Shown here piece by piece: positions 23,734-33,014 of a stretch of DNA of 36,398 nt. The DNA lies in assembly GCA_026169375.1 (NCBI GenBank), contig JAPFCR010000042.1:1-36398 (forward strand), read 5' to 3'. Source of the DNA: Sporosarcina sp. GTDB taxonomy: Bacteria > Bacillota > Bacilli > Bacillales_A > Planococcaceae. Below the pieces are notes generated by a model. That model saw only the letters and a program-made list of their open reading frames with translations, ran no database searches and was not told where the DNA came from. Made by a program: the position numbers and the translations under genes. Numbering within the stretch: the first letter of the stretch is position 1; every line of letters starts with the position of its first letter.

Positions 23734-24987
23734 TTATGCTAAATGTCCGCCGACTAACTGATTTCTTGTTAAAGCAGTGCCTGCATCTGTATAAGATATC
23801 GCCCGTAATACAGCATTCGGTCCAAAACGGTCTTTCAGTGCATCGACTGTTTTCGCTAATGCTAACCGCTTTGTTTGTTCTTTATCGAATAAATCTAACT
23901 GAACACTTTGACTGTACGTCAGATTGGAAATTGAAATAGATACTTGCCTTACCGGGAAGTGTGCGAAGTGTTTCGTTAGTAATTCTTTACATGCATTATA
24001 AATGACTGTTGTATCATTTGTAGGGAGACGTAGCGTTTTGGAACGTCGAAATCCTTTTGCCATCGTTTGTTTACTATAAGATAAACTGATAGAAACAGTT
24101 CGCGCGACATATCCATGGTCTCGTGCACGTTTTGTGACATCCTCACACATTTCTAAGAAAAGAACTTCAATATCTTCTTTTTTATGATAATCGCGCATTA
24201 AAATTTGTCCTTTACTAAAACTTTTGTTTTTTTTGCGTGTGGATTCAGTTAATTCGGATAAATCAATGCCCCAAGCATGATGATAAAGTTGGTTACCGAT
24301 AATGCCGAATTTTTGTTCGAGCATCTGTAAATCGGCACGCGCCAGTCCACCGACAGAACGAATCCCGAGTTGATTGAGTTCTCTTTCTAAATTTTTTCCA
24401 ATGCCCCACATATTCGATAAAGGGGCAACTTTCCATAACTTTGTTTTAACATCTGCATACGTCCATTTAGCAAATCCTGTTTTCTTTGCATCTAAATCGA
24501 GCGCCAATTTTGCAAGAAGCAAATTCGGTCCAAGTCCGACTGCCGAATGAATTCGAAATTGGTCATAAATCGCTTGTTGAATCGCTTGTGCTGTTTTCCC
24601 AGGGTCTCCCCAAAGTTTTTTCGTTTCGGTTAAATCAACGAAAATTTCGTCAATGCTGTACACATGCATTGCATTTCTTGGGACAAAGTCTGAGATTAAT
24701 TTTTCAATTTTCACAGCCATCTCAACGAAGAAAGCCATTTTCGGCTTAAATAAACGAATGCGTGAATCCTTTGGAATCTCATATCTTCGACTCCCTGTTT
24801 TAATCTGATACTTTTCTTTTAAAGGGGGAGAGGCGGCTAAGACGACACTGCCAGGTTGCTCGAAATTCGCAATAACTGCAATCGGAACGCGCATCACATC
24901 GATGCCTTCTAACATCGCGATACAACTTGCGTAAAAACATTTCATATCAATGCAAATAATCGAACGCTCTTGAACATGTACATCCAT
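23734..24987 (-). CDS. uvrX: Y-family DNA polymerase, UvrX type (DNA damage bypass)
   Basis: This 417-aa translesion polymerase has Asp14 (ICIDMKCFYASC) and Asp113-Glu114 (YSIDE) as the three acidic metal ligands of the palm. A GFAKWTYADVKTKLWKVAPLSNMWGIGKNL helix-hairpin-helix region and a little-finger domain follow. Near the C-terminus QLDLF is a perfect sliding-clamp-binding pentapeptide. Length and the absence of an extended tail fit UvrX rather than PolY1/PolIV. The frame is open to 25137, but ATG 24987 with AAGGAGG directly upstream is the real start. It heads a three-gene operon whose promoter spacer carries a LexA box, so it should be induced by DNA damage. Confidence 0.92.
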   Translation of the reverse strand: MDVHVQERSIICIDMKCFYASCIAMLEGIDVMRVPIAVIANFEQPGSVVLAASPPLKEKYQIKTGSRRYEIPKDSRIRLFKPKMAFFVEMAVKIEKLISDFVPRNAMHVYSIDEIFVDLTETKKLWGDPGKTAQAIQQAIYDQFRIHSAVGLGPNLLLAKLALDLDAKKTGFAKWTYADVKTKLWKVAPLSNMWGIGKNLERELNQLGIRSVGGLARADLQMLEQKFGIIGNQLYHHAWGIDLSELTESTRKKNKSFSKGQILMRDYHKKEDIEVLFLEMCEDVTKRARDHGYVARTVSISLSYSKQTMAKGFRRSKTLRLPTNDTTVIYNACKELLTKHFAHFPVRQVSISISNLTYSQSVQLDLFDKEQTKRLALAKTVDALKDRFGPNAVLRAISYTDAGTALTRNQLVGGHLA

Positions 24988-25020
24988 ATCGATTCCTCCT
25001 TGAAAAGTAATTGTATACTC

Positions 25021-25049
25021 ATTATACGAACAGTCGTTCTTTTGTTCAA
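25021..25049 (-). promoter_or_regulatory. SigA promoter of the uvrX operon with embedded LexA box
   Basis: On the minus strand TTGAAC (25044-25049) and a perfect TATAAT (25021-25026) are separated by exactly 17 bases. The spacer contains GAAC-GACT-GTTCG (25027-25039), which matches the Bacillus SOS box CGAAC-N4-GTTCG. LexA bound here would block RNA polymerase. Confidence 0.88.
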
Positions 25050-25118
25050 GTGGGAAATATAGGGAAGAGGTAAGATGGAGAAAATTAACTGGAATAGCAA
25101 TAGATATCAGAACAAAAT

Positions 25119-25151
25119 AAAAAGACCTTTCTAACAAAGCAAAGGTCTTTT
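25119..25151 (-). terminator. Terminator after the abgA-like gene
   Basis: AAAAGACCTTT pairs with AAAGGTCTTTT and is followed on the minus strand by TATTTTGTT. It marks the end of the amidohydrolase cluster. Confidence 0.8.
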
Positions 25152-25171
25152 CGTTATAAACAACAATTATT

Positions 25172-26443
25172 TTAATCTAAATCACAAGCAATCGTAAATA
25201 ATATTTCAACGGCAGGAAGTAACGTATCTTCGTTAATATCAAATTGTTCATGATGATGACCGGCGGCTAAATCTGTGCCAAAAATACAGTAAGTCGCTTG
25301 TCCACCACGCTTTTGAACGGCTTCTAAAAAGTACGTAGCATCTTCAGAGCCTGCATTATCTTCGCTGACCAATGTCACTTGTTCGATGAAAGGATGTTGT
25401 TCCGCAGTTTCAGCTAGCTTTTTGGCTAAGTCCTCTGAACATTTACAACTGATTGCTTCCCCGGCAAGTTCAATAGAATACGCAGTATCATACATACGAG
25501 CTGCTCCGGCAATGATGTTTTCCACTTGTTCTTTCATATAATCATTCACTTCACTTGTTTCTCCGCGCGTTTCCGCAACGATTGTGGCGGAGTTTGCAAT
25601 GATATTTCTGCCAGATCCAGCATGAAGTTCTCCGACGTTAATGCGAGAGTCTCCACCAGAATGGCGACAAATCGCATGCATATTTAAAGCGGCACTTGCT
25701 GCAGCGAGTAGCGCATTTTTTCCTTTTTCAGGTTCGCTACCAGCATGAGAAGATTTACCTGAAAATCCAATGTTTAATTTTGAAGTTGCTAAAAAACCAT
25801 TGTTTGCGGCAACAAAATGATGTTGGGGTACCCCGGTTCCAATATGTGAAGCGATAAAATAATCAACATCATCGACAACGCCAGCACGCGCCATTGCTTT
25901 AGCACCACGGGTACCTTCTTCAGCTGGTTGAAAAATGAGCTTAATAACCCCGTTTAATTGGTCTTGCTTTTTGGCTAATAATGTCGCAAGTCCGAGGCCA
26001 ATTGTTGTGTGTGCATCATGTCCGCAAGCATGCATCGACCCTTCAGCGATAGAACGAAAGGCCAACTTGGTAGGAATATGATCGGGTTCATTCGATTCTA
26101 AAATTGGTAATGCATCCATGTCAAAACGAAATGCAATGGTAGGACCAGGTCGATTCGTATCCAGCGTCGCAACAATGCCTGTATATCCATCTTGAAAATA
26201 AGGTAAGTATTTTTCAATAGCGCCGTGCTCTTGGGCCCATTTTACATGATTCGCAGTTGTTTCTGTGCTAGGTTTCCCCATGCACTCGTCTTCTTTCATC
26301 ACACTTTTTCCGAGTTCCAATGAAAATCCTAGTTGTTCTAATGTATTTGCAACGATTGAAGCTGTCCGCATTTCTAAAAAACCTTGTTCAGGATGACGAT
26401 GAAAATCACGTCGCCATTCAATTAATTGTTTTGTTAAAGTCAT
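25172..26443 (-). CDS. abgA: M20 amidohydrolase, AbgA-like (p-aminobenzoyl-glutamate hydrolase subunit A)
   Basis: This 423-aa metallohydrolase belongs to the M20D amidohydrolase family. It shows WRRDFHRHPEQGF at the N-terminus, FRFDMDALPI (about 107-116), HACGHDAHT (137-145), FQPAEEG (169-175), HIGTG and AGHHHEQF near the end, which supply the two-metal site. The insertion around residues 48-62 (KEDECMGKPSTETT) gives a length close to AbgA (about 436) rather than shorter HipO enzymes. AbgA and AbgB together release p-aminobenzoate and glutamate from p-aminobenzoyl-glutamate, a folate breakdown product. GGAGGG precedes the ATG. It is the last gene of the cluster, 100 bases after abgT with a hairpin between. 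Confidence 0.82.
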   Translation of the reverse strand: MTLTKQLIEWRRDFHRHPEQGFLEMRTASIVANTLEQLGFSLELGKSVMKEDECMGKPSTETTANHVKWAQEHGAIEKYLPYFQDGYTGIVATLDTNRPGPTIAFRFDMDALPILESNEPDHIPTKLAFRSIAEGSMHACGHDAHTTIGLGLATLLAKKQDQLNGVIKLIFQPAEEGTRGAKAMARAGVVDDVDYFIASHIGTGVPQHHFVAANNGFLATSKLNIGFSGKSSHAGSEPEKGKNALLAAASAALNMHAICRHSGGDSRINVGELHAGSGRNIIANSATIVAETRGETSEVNDYMKEQVENIIAGAARMYDTAYSIELAGEAISCKCSEDLAKKLAETAEQHPFIEQVTLVSEDNAGSEDATYFLEAVQKRGGQATYCIFGTDLAAGHHHEQFDINEDTLLPAVEILFTIACDLD

Positions 26444-26487
26444 AAAAAACCCTCCAAGTAAATGTGAATTGCTTAGCCTGTGTATTG

Positions 26488-26524
26488 CATAAACCCTCTA
26501 CTCTAAATAAGTAGAGGGTTTATG
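26488..26524. repeat. Perfect 15-bp intercistronic hairpin between abgT and abgA
   Basis: CATAAACCCTCTACT pairs with AGTAGAGGGTTTATG around a seven-base loop. The minus-strand transcript has no T-run after it, so it is more likely an mRNA processing or stability element, or a weak terminator, than a strong terminator. Confidence 0.6.
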
Positions 26525-26543
26525 GTAAGTAATATCTTTCGTC

Positions 26544-28058
26544 TTATGGTAAATGCGCGTGGATACCTGGGCCAAATGGAATTCCGAGGTAATAAAAGCC
26601 CATAATTAAAACAATCCAAGTGAGTAAGAAAGCAATTGAGTACGGAAGCATAAGTGAGATATATGTTCCGATACTTGCTTTTTTATCATACCGCTGCATA
26701 AATGCTAGAATAATAACCATATAAGGGAATAATGGCGTGATGATATTTGTTGAAGAATCCGCAACGCGGTAAGCCGCTTGTGTAAATGCAGGGTGATAGC
26801 CCAGTTGCATAAACATTGGCACAAATATCGGTGCTTCAATGGCCCACTTTGCAGATCCTGACGTAATTAAGAAGTTCATAAGTGCTGTGAAAATAATATA
26901 GCCGACAATAAGTGGCATACCTGTAAAGTTAATGCTTGTTAAAAACTCAGCGCCATTTACTGCTACCCAAGTACCAAGATTAGACCAGTTGAAATAGGCA
27001 GTAAATTGAGCGATTGCAAAAACAAGCACAATATAGCTCGACATATCTTTCACAGACTCAGTCATATATTTACTAACATCTTTACTTGATTTTATTTTTC
27101 CAACTGAAATCCCAAAAGTTACACCGATAATGATAAAGAAAAATAAAATGATTGGCACAATTCCATCTAGAAACGGAGAAGGGATCAACCCGCCGTCCTC
27201 GTTTGCTAAAGGGCTATTTGGTATGAAAATCGTCCCTACAATTAGCGCGATATAAAGAAGTCCAGCAAGCATCGAATGAATAAATGCTCTTTTTGCTTTT
27301 GGGGAATCATCTGAATTTTCTTCTTCGACTGCATCCCCCGTATATTTTCCGAGTCTAGGTTCGATAAAACGAGTAGTGATAAGTCCACCAACGATTGTTA
27401 AGATGAAGACAGAGGCAATATTGAAAAACCAGTTATCGACCGGTGTTACTGTCATTGTGTCATCTAAAAAGCGTGCAGCTTCTGTTGAAATACCAGCGAG
27501 TAAAGCATCTGTTCCAGCAACGAATAAGTTGGCTGTAAATCCTGCACCTGCACCCGCAAAACCAGCAGCAAGACCAGCAAGTGGGTGGCGTCCAACTTTG
27601 TAAAACACAAGCGCAGCTAAAGGTGGAATTAAAACAACTGCTGCATCAGAAGCAAGGTTTCCCATAATACCTACAAAAACAACAGTATATGTCAGTAGAA
27701 AAGGAGGAGATTTTAAAATCGTTTTTCGTACAGCATAATCTAATAATCCAACTTTTTCTGCTAACCCAATTCCTAACATCATCACTAACACAAGCCCTAA
27801 AGGCGCGAAACCAGTGAAGTTATCAAGCATAGAGGTTAGGATAAACTGTAATCCTTCAGCAGAAATAAGACTTTTAATAGCCATTGTTTCGCCGTTTCCT
27901 GGATGAATTACAGATGCGCCGAAAAGATTGAAAATCCAAGAAACAATAATCATCATTACCGCAAGACCAATAAATAGTACAAAAGGATCTGGCAATCTAT
28001 TTCCGACGCGTTCAACAATATCCAAAAATCTTTGAAAAAGTCCTTTTTTCTCTGTCAT
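26544..28058 (-). CDS. abgT: AbgT-family transporter
   Basis: This 504-aa polytopic membrane protein of the AbgT family begins with a short cytosolic leader (FQRFLDIVERVGNRLPDPFVLF). It has the family pattern GLAEKVGLLDYAVRK, GNLASDAAVVLIPPLAALVF, AGFAGAGAGFTANLFVAGTDALLAGIS and SGSAKWAIEAPIFVPMF. Founding member E. coli AbgT takes up p-aminobenzoyl-glutamate; other homologues export sulfonamides. Here the flanking abgA- and abgB-like genes favour import of p-aminobenzoyl-glutamate or related N-acyl dipeptides. GAGGTGAGT precedes the ATG; abgB ends 13 bases upstream, so the two genes are cotranscribed. Confidence 0.88.
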   Translation of the reverse strand: MTEKKGLFQRFLDIVERVGNRLPDPFVLFIGLAVMMIIVSWIFNLFGASVIHPGNGETMAIKSLISAEGLQFILTSMLDNFTGFAPLGLVLVMMLGIGLAEKVGLLDYAVRKTILKSPPFLLTYTVVFVGIMGNLASDAAVVLIPPLAALVFYKVGRHPLAGLAAGFAGAGAGFTANLFVAGTDALLAGISTEAARFLDDTMTVTPVDNWFFNIASVFILTIVGGLITTRFIEPRLGKYTGDAVEEENSDDSPKAKRAFIHSMLAGLLYIALIVGTIFIPNSPLANEDGGLIPSPFLDGIVPIILFFFIIIGVTFGISVGKIKSSKDVSKYMTESVKDMSSYIVLVFAIAQFTAYFNWSNLGTWVAVNGAEFLTSINFTGMPLIVGYIIFTALMNFLITSGSAKWAIEAPIFVPMFMQLGYHPAFTQAAYRVADSSTNIITPLFPYMVIILAFMQRYDKKASIGTYISLMLPYSIAFLLTWIVLIMGFYYLGIPFGPGIHAHLP

Positions 28059-28071
28059 AAACTCACCTCAT

Positions 28072-29514
28072 TTAAATTTTTTCCCCGCCAAGCGTAGTCG
28101 GTCTAATATGCTTAGGAATTGGGTTCGTGTATGGGTATTCAGCTTGGAATTTTTTGAATTCATTTTGTACTTCTTCTAATTGTTCTTCAGATGCAAGAAG
28201 ATTGAGTCCCGTTAAAGCCATAGTAGACGCAGCCCGTAGCATGCCTTTATGTGCAAAACTTGTTAAACCCTGTGCAGTCATTTGCCAAGTGTGTAAAGGT
28301 GTCGCAAGTGCACTTGTTGCCGCTGTAAGCTGTACAGTAGGAACAACCCAACTGACATCGGATACATCTGTAGAGCCATAGAAAATTTCATCACTTTCTC
28401 GGTAATCGGAAATTGAATCAGCTAAATACTTACCTTTAAATTCGCTACCGTCTCCGAAATAGCCAAACCCTTTCATTAAATCGATATAAAAGTCTTGTTC
28501 CTCTTGTGTGAAAGTGTCCCATATTTCTTTCGCATAAACTTGCTCTTCTTCAGTCGTTTCACCAGCACCGATCGTTTGTAAACTTTGATACATGATTTTT
28601 TCCAAGCTTCTATTTGGAACATAATTTGAACAAGCTTTAATAAACTCTATTTCGAGCTTCGTTTCTGTCATTAAAGCTGCGCCTTCAGCGATTTTACAAA
28701 TACGCTCATAAATCCCTTTCGCTTCATGTATTTTAGGCGCACGGATTAAATACAACACTTCAGCTTGGGGCTGAACAACGGCTGGAGAAAACCCACCTGT
28801 ATCTGTTACCGCATAATGAACCCGCGCGTCTTGAATAATATGTTCTCGTAAATAATTGACACCCACATTCATGAGCTCGACAGCGTCTAAAGCGCTACGT
28901 CCTAAATGGGGTGAATTTGCTGCGTGTGCAGCGACACCTTTAAATTTAAAAGTGATTTGATAGTTTGCAAGCGTTGGTAAGCTCATAATTGCATTAGTAG
29001 GAGACGGGTGCCAAGTTAACGCTGCGTCCACTCCATCGAAAGCGTTTTCCCGAACCATAAATGTTTTTCCAGATCCACCTTCTTCTCCTGGACATCCATA
29101 AAAAATGACTGTTCCCGGTAGTTGACGTTCTTCAAGATAAGCTTTTGTCGCACATGCTGCAGCAAAAGCGCCTGTTCCAAGTAAATTATGACCACAACCA
29201 TGCCCAATGTTTTCAGTCCCGTCAATTCGTTCGGGATGAGTGATACAAGGTTTTTGGTTTAATTCAGGGAGTGCATCAAATTCTCCTAAAAACGCAATGA
29301 CTGGCTTACCGCTACCAAAAGTGGCAGTAAAAGCAGTAGAGATATCGGCAATATTACGTTCGACGGTAAACCCTTGTTTTTCACATTCTTCCATTAAGAA
29401 GTTCGCAGACTTAAATTCTTCAAAACGAGTTTCAGGATGATTAAAAATATAAGTCGATACTTCATTAAAATAATCTGCGTGTTTTTCCATGTATGTTTTT
29501 ACAAATGTATGCAA
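28072..29514 (-). CDS. abgB: M20 amidohydrolase, AbgB-like (p-aminobenzoyl-glutamate hydrolase subunit B)
   Basis: This 480-aa M20D peptidase-fold enzyme has FLGEFDALPELNQ (about 74-86), GHGCGHNLLG (108-117), GCPGEEGGSGK (139-149) and AAHAANSPHLGRSALDAVEL (197-216) for metal binding and the lid domain. The long, insertion-rich form is typical of AbgB (about 481 aa). The start is TTG 29514 with AGGAGG eight bases upstream. It follows the AllC/AmaB-like gene by 12 bases and precedes abgT by 13, so the three are probably one operon. Substrate specificity within the N-acyl amino acid class is inferred from the cluster. Confidence 0.86.
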   Translation of the reverse strand: MHTFVKTYMEKHADYFNEVSTYIFNHPETRFEEFKSANFLMEECEKQGFTVERNIADISTAFTATFGSGKPVIAFLGEFDALPELNQKPCITHPERIDGTENIGHGCGHNLLGTGAFAAACATKAYLEERQLPGTVIFYGCPGEEGGSGKTFMVRENAFDGVDAALTWHPSPTNAIMSLPTLANYQITFKFKGVAAHAANSPHLGRSALDAVELMNVGVNYLREHIIQDARVHYAVTDTGGFSPAVVQPQAEVLYLIRAPKIHEAKGIYERICKIAEGAALMTETKLEIEFIKACSNYVPNRSLEKIMYQSLQTIGAGETTEEEQVYAKEIWDTFTQEEQDFYIDLMKGFGYFGDGSEFKGKYLADSISDYRESDEIFYGSTDVSDVSWVVPTVQLTAATSALATPLHTWQMTAQGLTSFAHKGMLRAASTMALTGLNLLASEEQLEEVQNEFKKFQAEYPYTNPIPKHIRPTTLGGEKI

Positions 29515-29526
29515 GTAAAACGCCTC

Positions 29527-30813
29527 CTAATTGGTATGTTGAATTGTAGAGTTCAAATATTTTGTTGTGTCTTGATGAACTTCTTTAAAGTAAGCGGATA
29601 ATAATTTTGCGCCTTTTATAATCGATTGAATCTCTGTGTATTCTGCCGGATGATGACTAATGCCAAGGCGACAAGGAATAAACAAAAGTCCACTTGGCCA
29701 GCGTGTTGCCATGTTCATGGCATCATGTCCAGCACCGCTATCCATTGTTAGTGAAGACAGATTTAACGTCTGACATAGTTTTTTTAATGTCTCTTGAATG
29801 TGCGCATCTAGTTGAACCGGATCAGCATCGGCAAGTGTTTCAATATGAAAGGAGACTTTTTTCTTGTTGCTTATAAACTTTTCAATTGCTTGAACGACTT
29901 CTTGCTTCAGCTTTGCATCTGTACTCCGAATGTCCACGCCAATCGTTACTGTCCCAGGAATCATATTCATCGCATTTGGACTGTTTTCAATTGTGCTGAC
30001 AGTTGCCATTAAAGGAGTTGTTTGTCGTTGATTGATTTGACTCGCTGTTTCTTCCACAAAGCTAATGAGTCGTGCAGTCGAAACAAGTGCATCTCGACGT
30101 TCATGCATCGGGGTCGTCCCCGTGTGATTTGTCATCCCAGTGCAAGTAATGCGCAGTCTAGTTGCTTGTGCAATCGCGCGTACGATTCCAATATCCTTTT
30201 GTTTATTTTCTAATGTCGTTCCTTGTTCGATATGAAGCTCGATAAATTGTTCAATTTTATTTTGCGGAATTTCAGCGTTTTGAAACTTCTGCCAATTCAA
30301 ACCTGAATGCTCAACAGCTTCTTTTAAAGTGATTCCGTTTGAATCTTTTAACTTCGCTATACGTTTTGTATCTAAGAGTCCGCAAATTGCCTGACTTCCG
30401 ATTGTGGCGGTACCAAATCGGGCAGATTCCTCACAGGAAAAGGCAATAATAGCGATGTTTTTCGCGGGTTGAAATTGCTGTTCTTTAAGCATTTTAACAG
30501 CTGCAAATGCGGCAATCACACCGGCAGTTCCGTCATAACCGCCACCACTATAAACCGTATCTAAATGTGAACCCGCGGCGATTGTGCCTGCACTTGGATC
30601 GACTTCCCAAATCGCCCACTGATTTCCTGCGTCATCTTGATGAGTTTGTAACCCAAGACTTTTAGCAATTAGGCGAAATTGTTTATGTGCTGCTTTTTCT
30701 TCTTGTGTAAACCCAAGCCTTGAAAAGCCATTTGGTTGTGCCATCGTGTCTACAAGATTTACTTGAAGTAACTTCTCTTCAATCCAATGTGAATTATTTG
30801 AAATCGCTATCAT
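29527..30813 (-). CDS. M20C Zn-dependent amidohydrolase (allantoate / N-carbamoyl-amino acid hydrolase type)
   Basis: This 428-aa hydrolase has the family's metal and substrate motifs: AAGSHLDTVYSGGGYDGTAGV (about 79-99), SCEESARFGTATIGSQAICG (125-144), ELHIEQGTTLE (192-202), TNHTGTTPMHERRDAL (228-243) and SGAGHDAMNMA. The family includes AllC, HyuC and AmaB, which cleave ureido or amide bonds of allantoate or N-carbamoyl-amino acids. It is the first gene of the minus-strand abg-like operon. The ATG abuts its ribosome site (GAAAGGA ends at the base before it), an unusual spacing discussed in the findings. The natural substrate cannot be told. Confidence 0.84.
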   Translation of the reverse strand: MIAISNNSHWIEEKLLQVNLVDTMAQPNGFSRLGFTQEEKAAHKQFRLIAKSLGLQTHQDDAGNQWAIWEVDPSAGTIAAGSHLDTVYSGGGYDGTAGVIAAFAAVKMLKEQQFQPAKNIAIIAFSCEESARFGTATIGSQAICGLLDTKRIAKLKDSNGITLKEAVEHSGLNWQKFQNAEIPQNKIEQFIELHIEQGTTLENKQKDIGIVRAIAQATRLRITCTGMTNHTGTTPMHERRDALVSTARLISFVEETASQINQRQTTPLMATVSTIENSPNAMNMIPGTVTIGVDIRSTDAKLKQEVVQAIEKFISNKKKVSFHIETLADADPVQLDAHIQETLKKLCQTLNLSSLTMDSGAGHDAMNMATRWPSGLLFIPCRLGISHHPAEYTEIQSIIKGAKLLSAYFKEVHQDTTKYLNSTIQHTN

Positions 30814-30857
30814 TCCTTTCTAAACAGATTTTATTCAATCCTGAAGTTATTTAAGAT

Positions 30858-30875
30858 TGAATAATTTGTTATTCA
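30858..30875. promoter_or_regulatory. Palindrome, possible operator for the abg-like operon
   Basis: TGAATAA-TTTG-TTATTCA, perfect 7-base arms, centred about 53 bases upstream of the first minus-strand start codon. Confidence 0.4.
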
Positions 30876-31233
30876 GAATACTACAATAAATGTTAGAAGT
30901 CTACAAGATTCGGAAGATATGAGAGGAAGGGAGGAGTTGCTAGCGAGAAGAACTTTATAAGTAGTAAGATCTACTGTGAAAAATGGAAAAATATCACTAC
31001 AATTATAGTTAGTTGAGCAATCTTATGAAATTATAGTAGGGAATATACTTGATTTTAGAATAGTTTTTGCCGATGATCATCTGATTAGAAAAAAATGATG
31101 ATTAAGTCATTTTCGTAAAATAATAGTAAATTATGTTTGAAAAGTTTACTTGTTTTTAAATCCATATCATGCTAAATTAATTATACAAAAATTGAGATGA
31201 TGAATACGATCAGTTTTCAGTTTATTTTAAATT

Positions 31234-31250
31234 ATTTCAATTATTGAAAT
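31234..31250. promoter_or_regulatory. Palindrome, possible operator for the binding-protein gene
   Basis: ATTTCAA-TTA-TTGAAAT has perfect 7-base arms, about 105 bases upstream of the lipoprotein start. Confidence 0.35.
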
Positions 31251-31355
31251 TGTGGTGACTAAAAAATAAATAATGGATTAATTTTATTATGAACTTGTGA
31301 TAAACGAGTTTCATATAGTTTTAAAATAGCGTAAAAGAAATCGGAGGGGGCAAAA

Positions 31356-32957
31356 ATGTTTAAAAGTAATCTGAAATGGTTGGGAGCATTGTTCATTGTT
31401 CTAGTTTTAGTACTTTCAGCTTGTTCTGAAGACGATAGTTCTGCTGAAAAAGAGAGTCCTAACGACAATGATGATAATAATGAAAGTAAAGATCTTGTGA
31501 TTGCGATGGCTGCAGATGCGAGTTCGCTAGATCCTGCTGGCTCTAATGATGTTCCATCTCACAAAGTTGAAAACTTAATTTATGACACACTTGTTTCACG
31601 GGATTTGGAAGGAGATTTAATACCAGGTCTTGCGGAAACATGGGATGCAATTGATGAAGTGACACATGAATTTAAACTGCGTAAAGATGTTAAATTTCAT
31701 GACGGTGAAGATTTTAATGCTGACGTTGTGAAGAAAAATATTGAACGTCTACTGGATTCAGAAGTCGCATCGTCTGTCTATAATAAATTTGATATGATTG
31801 AGAATGTTGAAGTTGTAGATGAGTATACAGTGCGTATAGAAACATCTTATCCTTTCACACCAATTTATGGCCATCTTGCGCATCCTGGTGGTTCAATGGT
31901 GAGTCCTGTTTTAATTGATGAAGATTATAAAGCAATGGAAGGCGGCGCGAAAGCAGGGACAGTAATTTCAGAAAAACCAATTGGCACTGGACTTTTTAAA
32001 TTTGAAAGTTGGAATCCAGGAGAAGAAATTAAATTAGTAAGAAATGACGACTACTGGAATGAAAAAGCGATTGTTGATACTGTAACTTTTAAAATTATTC
32101 CAGAAAGTGGAACACGTAATGCAGATTTAGAGCGTGGGTTTGTTCATATTGCAGATCCAGTACAACCAAATGAAGTAGAAGAAATAAACGGCGGAAGTTT
32201 TGGGGAAGTAAAACAAACCTCTTCAAATGGGATGGCTTTTATTGGCTTTAATACTGAGAAAGCACCTTTTGATGATGTGAGAGTTCGTGAAGCTGTTTCC
32301 ATGATGATTAATAAAGATGAAATTATTGAAGGTGTTTATGAAGGGTTTGGAATCGCAGCATATAATCCACTTGCTCCGAAAATCTTCGGGTTCTCTGATG
32401 ATGTGAAAGGACCACAATATGATGTAGAAGGGGCAAAAAAATTACTAGAAGAAGCGGGATATGCTGATGGATTTGAGGCCGAAATTTGGACAAATGACGA
32501 TCAACAACGGATCGATGCAGCAATTATTTTACAAAACGCATTAAAAGAAGTAAATATTGACTTGAAAATTGAGCAGATGGAATTCGGTTCATATCTTGAA
32601 AAGTTAAGATCAGGCGATCATGATATGTATATTTTAGGCTGGAACCCATCGTTACCAGATGCGGATAATGGCTTGTATCAGTTATTTCATTCTTCAGACA
32701 AGGGGAACACACCAAACGTGATGTTCTACGGCGATGATGAAGTCGATCGTTTACTTGATGAAGCTCGGCGTGAAGCAGATCAAGACAAACGCTATGACTT
32801 ATATGTAGAAGCACAAAAGAAAATCGTTGAGGATGCGCCGATGATTTATTTAATTTATCAAGAAAATTTAACGGGTGTCAGCAATAAGATCACCGGGTTA
32901 GAAATTAGTTCGACAGGAATGTTTTTAGTGGAAAAAGTAGACTTTGTAGACGAATGA
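31356..32957 (+). CDS. ABC transporter solute-binding lipoprotein (SBP_bac_5, peptide/glutathione type)
   Basis: This 533-aa extracellular lipoprotein has a basic start, a hydrophobic core (about 9-21), the lipobox LSAC and Cys23. An acidic Asp/Asn/Glu-rich linker precedes the folded domain. The domain is a family-5 binding protein: SSLDPAGSNDVPSHKVENLIYDTLV, LAETWDAIDEVTHEFKLRKDVKFHDGEDF, and the C-terminal YLIYQENLTGV segment. It captures peptides or other small amides outside the cell. No permease or ATPase gene accompanies it, so it must work with a transporter encoded elsewhere, or the cluster is incomplete. GGAGGGGG precedes the ATG. It diverges from the abg-like operon. Confidence 0.87.
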   Translation: MFKSNLKWLGALFIVLVLVLSACSEDDSSAEKESPNDNDDNNESKDLVIAMAADASSLDPAGSNDVPSHKVENLIYDTLVSRDLEGDLIPGLAETWDAIDEVTHEFKLRKDVKFHDGEDFNADVVKKNIERLLDSEVASSVYNKFDMIENVEVVDEYTVRIETSYPFTPIYGHLAHPGGSMVSPVLIDEDYKAMEGGAKAGTVISEKPIGTGLFKFESWNPGEEIKLVRNDDYWNEKAIVDTVTFKIIPESGTRNADLERGFVHIADPVQPNEVEEINGGSFGEVKQTSSNGMAFIGFNTEKAPFDDVRVREAVSMMINKDEIIEGVYEGFGIAAYNPLAPKIFGFSDDVKGPQYDVEGAKKLLEEAGYADGFEAEIWTNDDQQRIDAAIILQNALKEVNIDLKIEQMEFGSYLEKLRSGDHDMYILGWNPSLPDADNGLYQLFHSSDKGNTPNVMFYGDDEVDRLLDEARREADQDKRYDLYVEAQKKIVEDAPMIYLIYQENLTGVSNKITGLEISSTGMFLVEKVDFVDE

Positions 32958-33014
32958 TAGGATTTAAAATAAATAATGTTTTTATGAGATGTGTGATTTT
33001 ATGATAGAAAAGTT

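Larger units (their letters stand above)
30814..31355. other. Divergent control region of the amidohydrolase block
   Basis: These 542 bases of AT-rich DNA lie between the minus-strand abg-like operon and the plus-strand binding-protein gene. They contain an 18-bp palindrome TGAATAA-TTTG-TTATTCA (30858-30875) close to the amidohydrolase start and a 17-bp palindrome ATTTCAA-TTA-TTGAAAT (31234-31250) on the other side. No ORF with a ribosome site was seen. Unambiguous promoters could not be assigned. Confidence 0.5.

Noticed and set aside
24988..25137. N-terminal extension of UvrX by 50 residues
   Set aside because: The extension covers the promoter and LexA box; ATG 24987 has AAGGAGG directly upstream and gives the normal family length.
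26488..26524. Rho-independent terminator separating abgT and abgA
   Set aside because: The stem is perfect, but no T-run follows on the transcribed strand, so I list it as a hairpin of unknown role instead.
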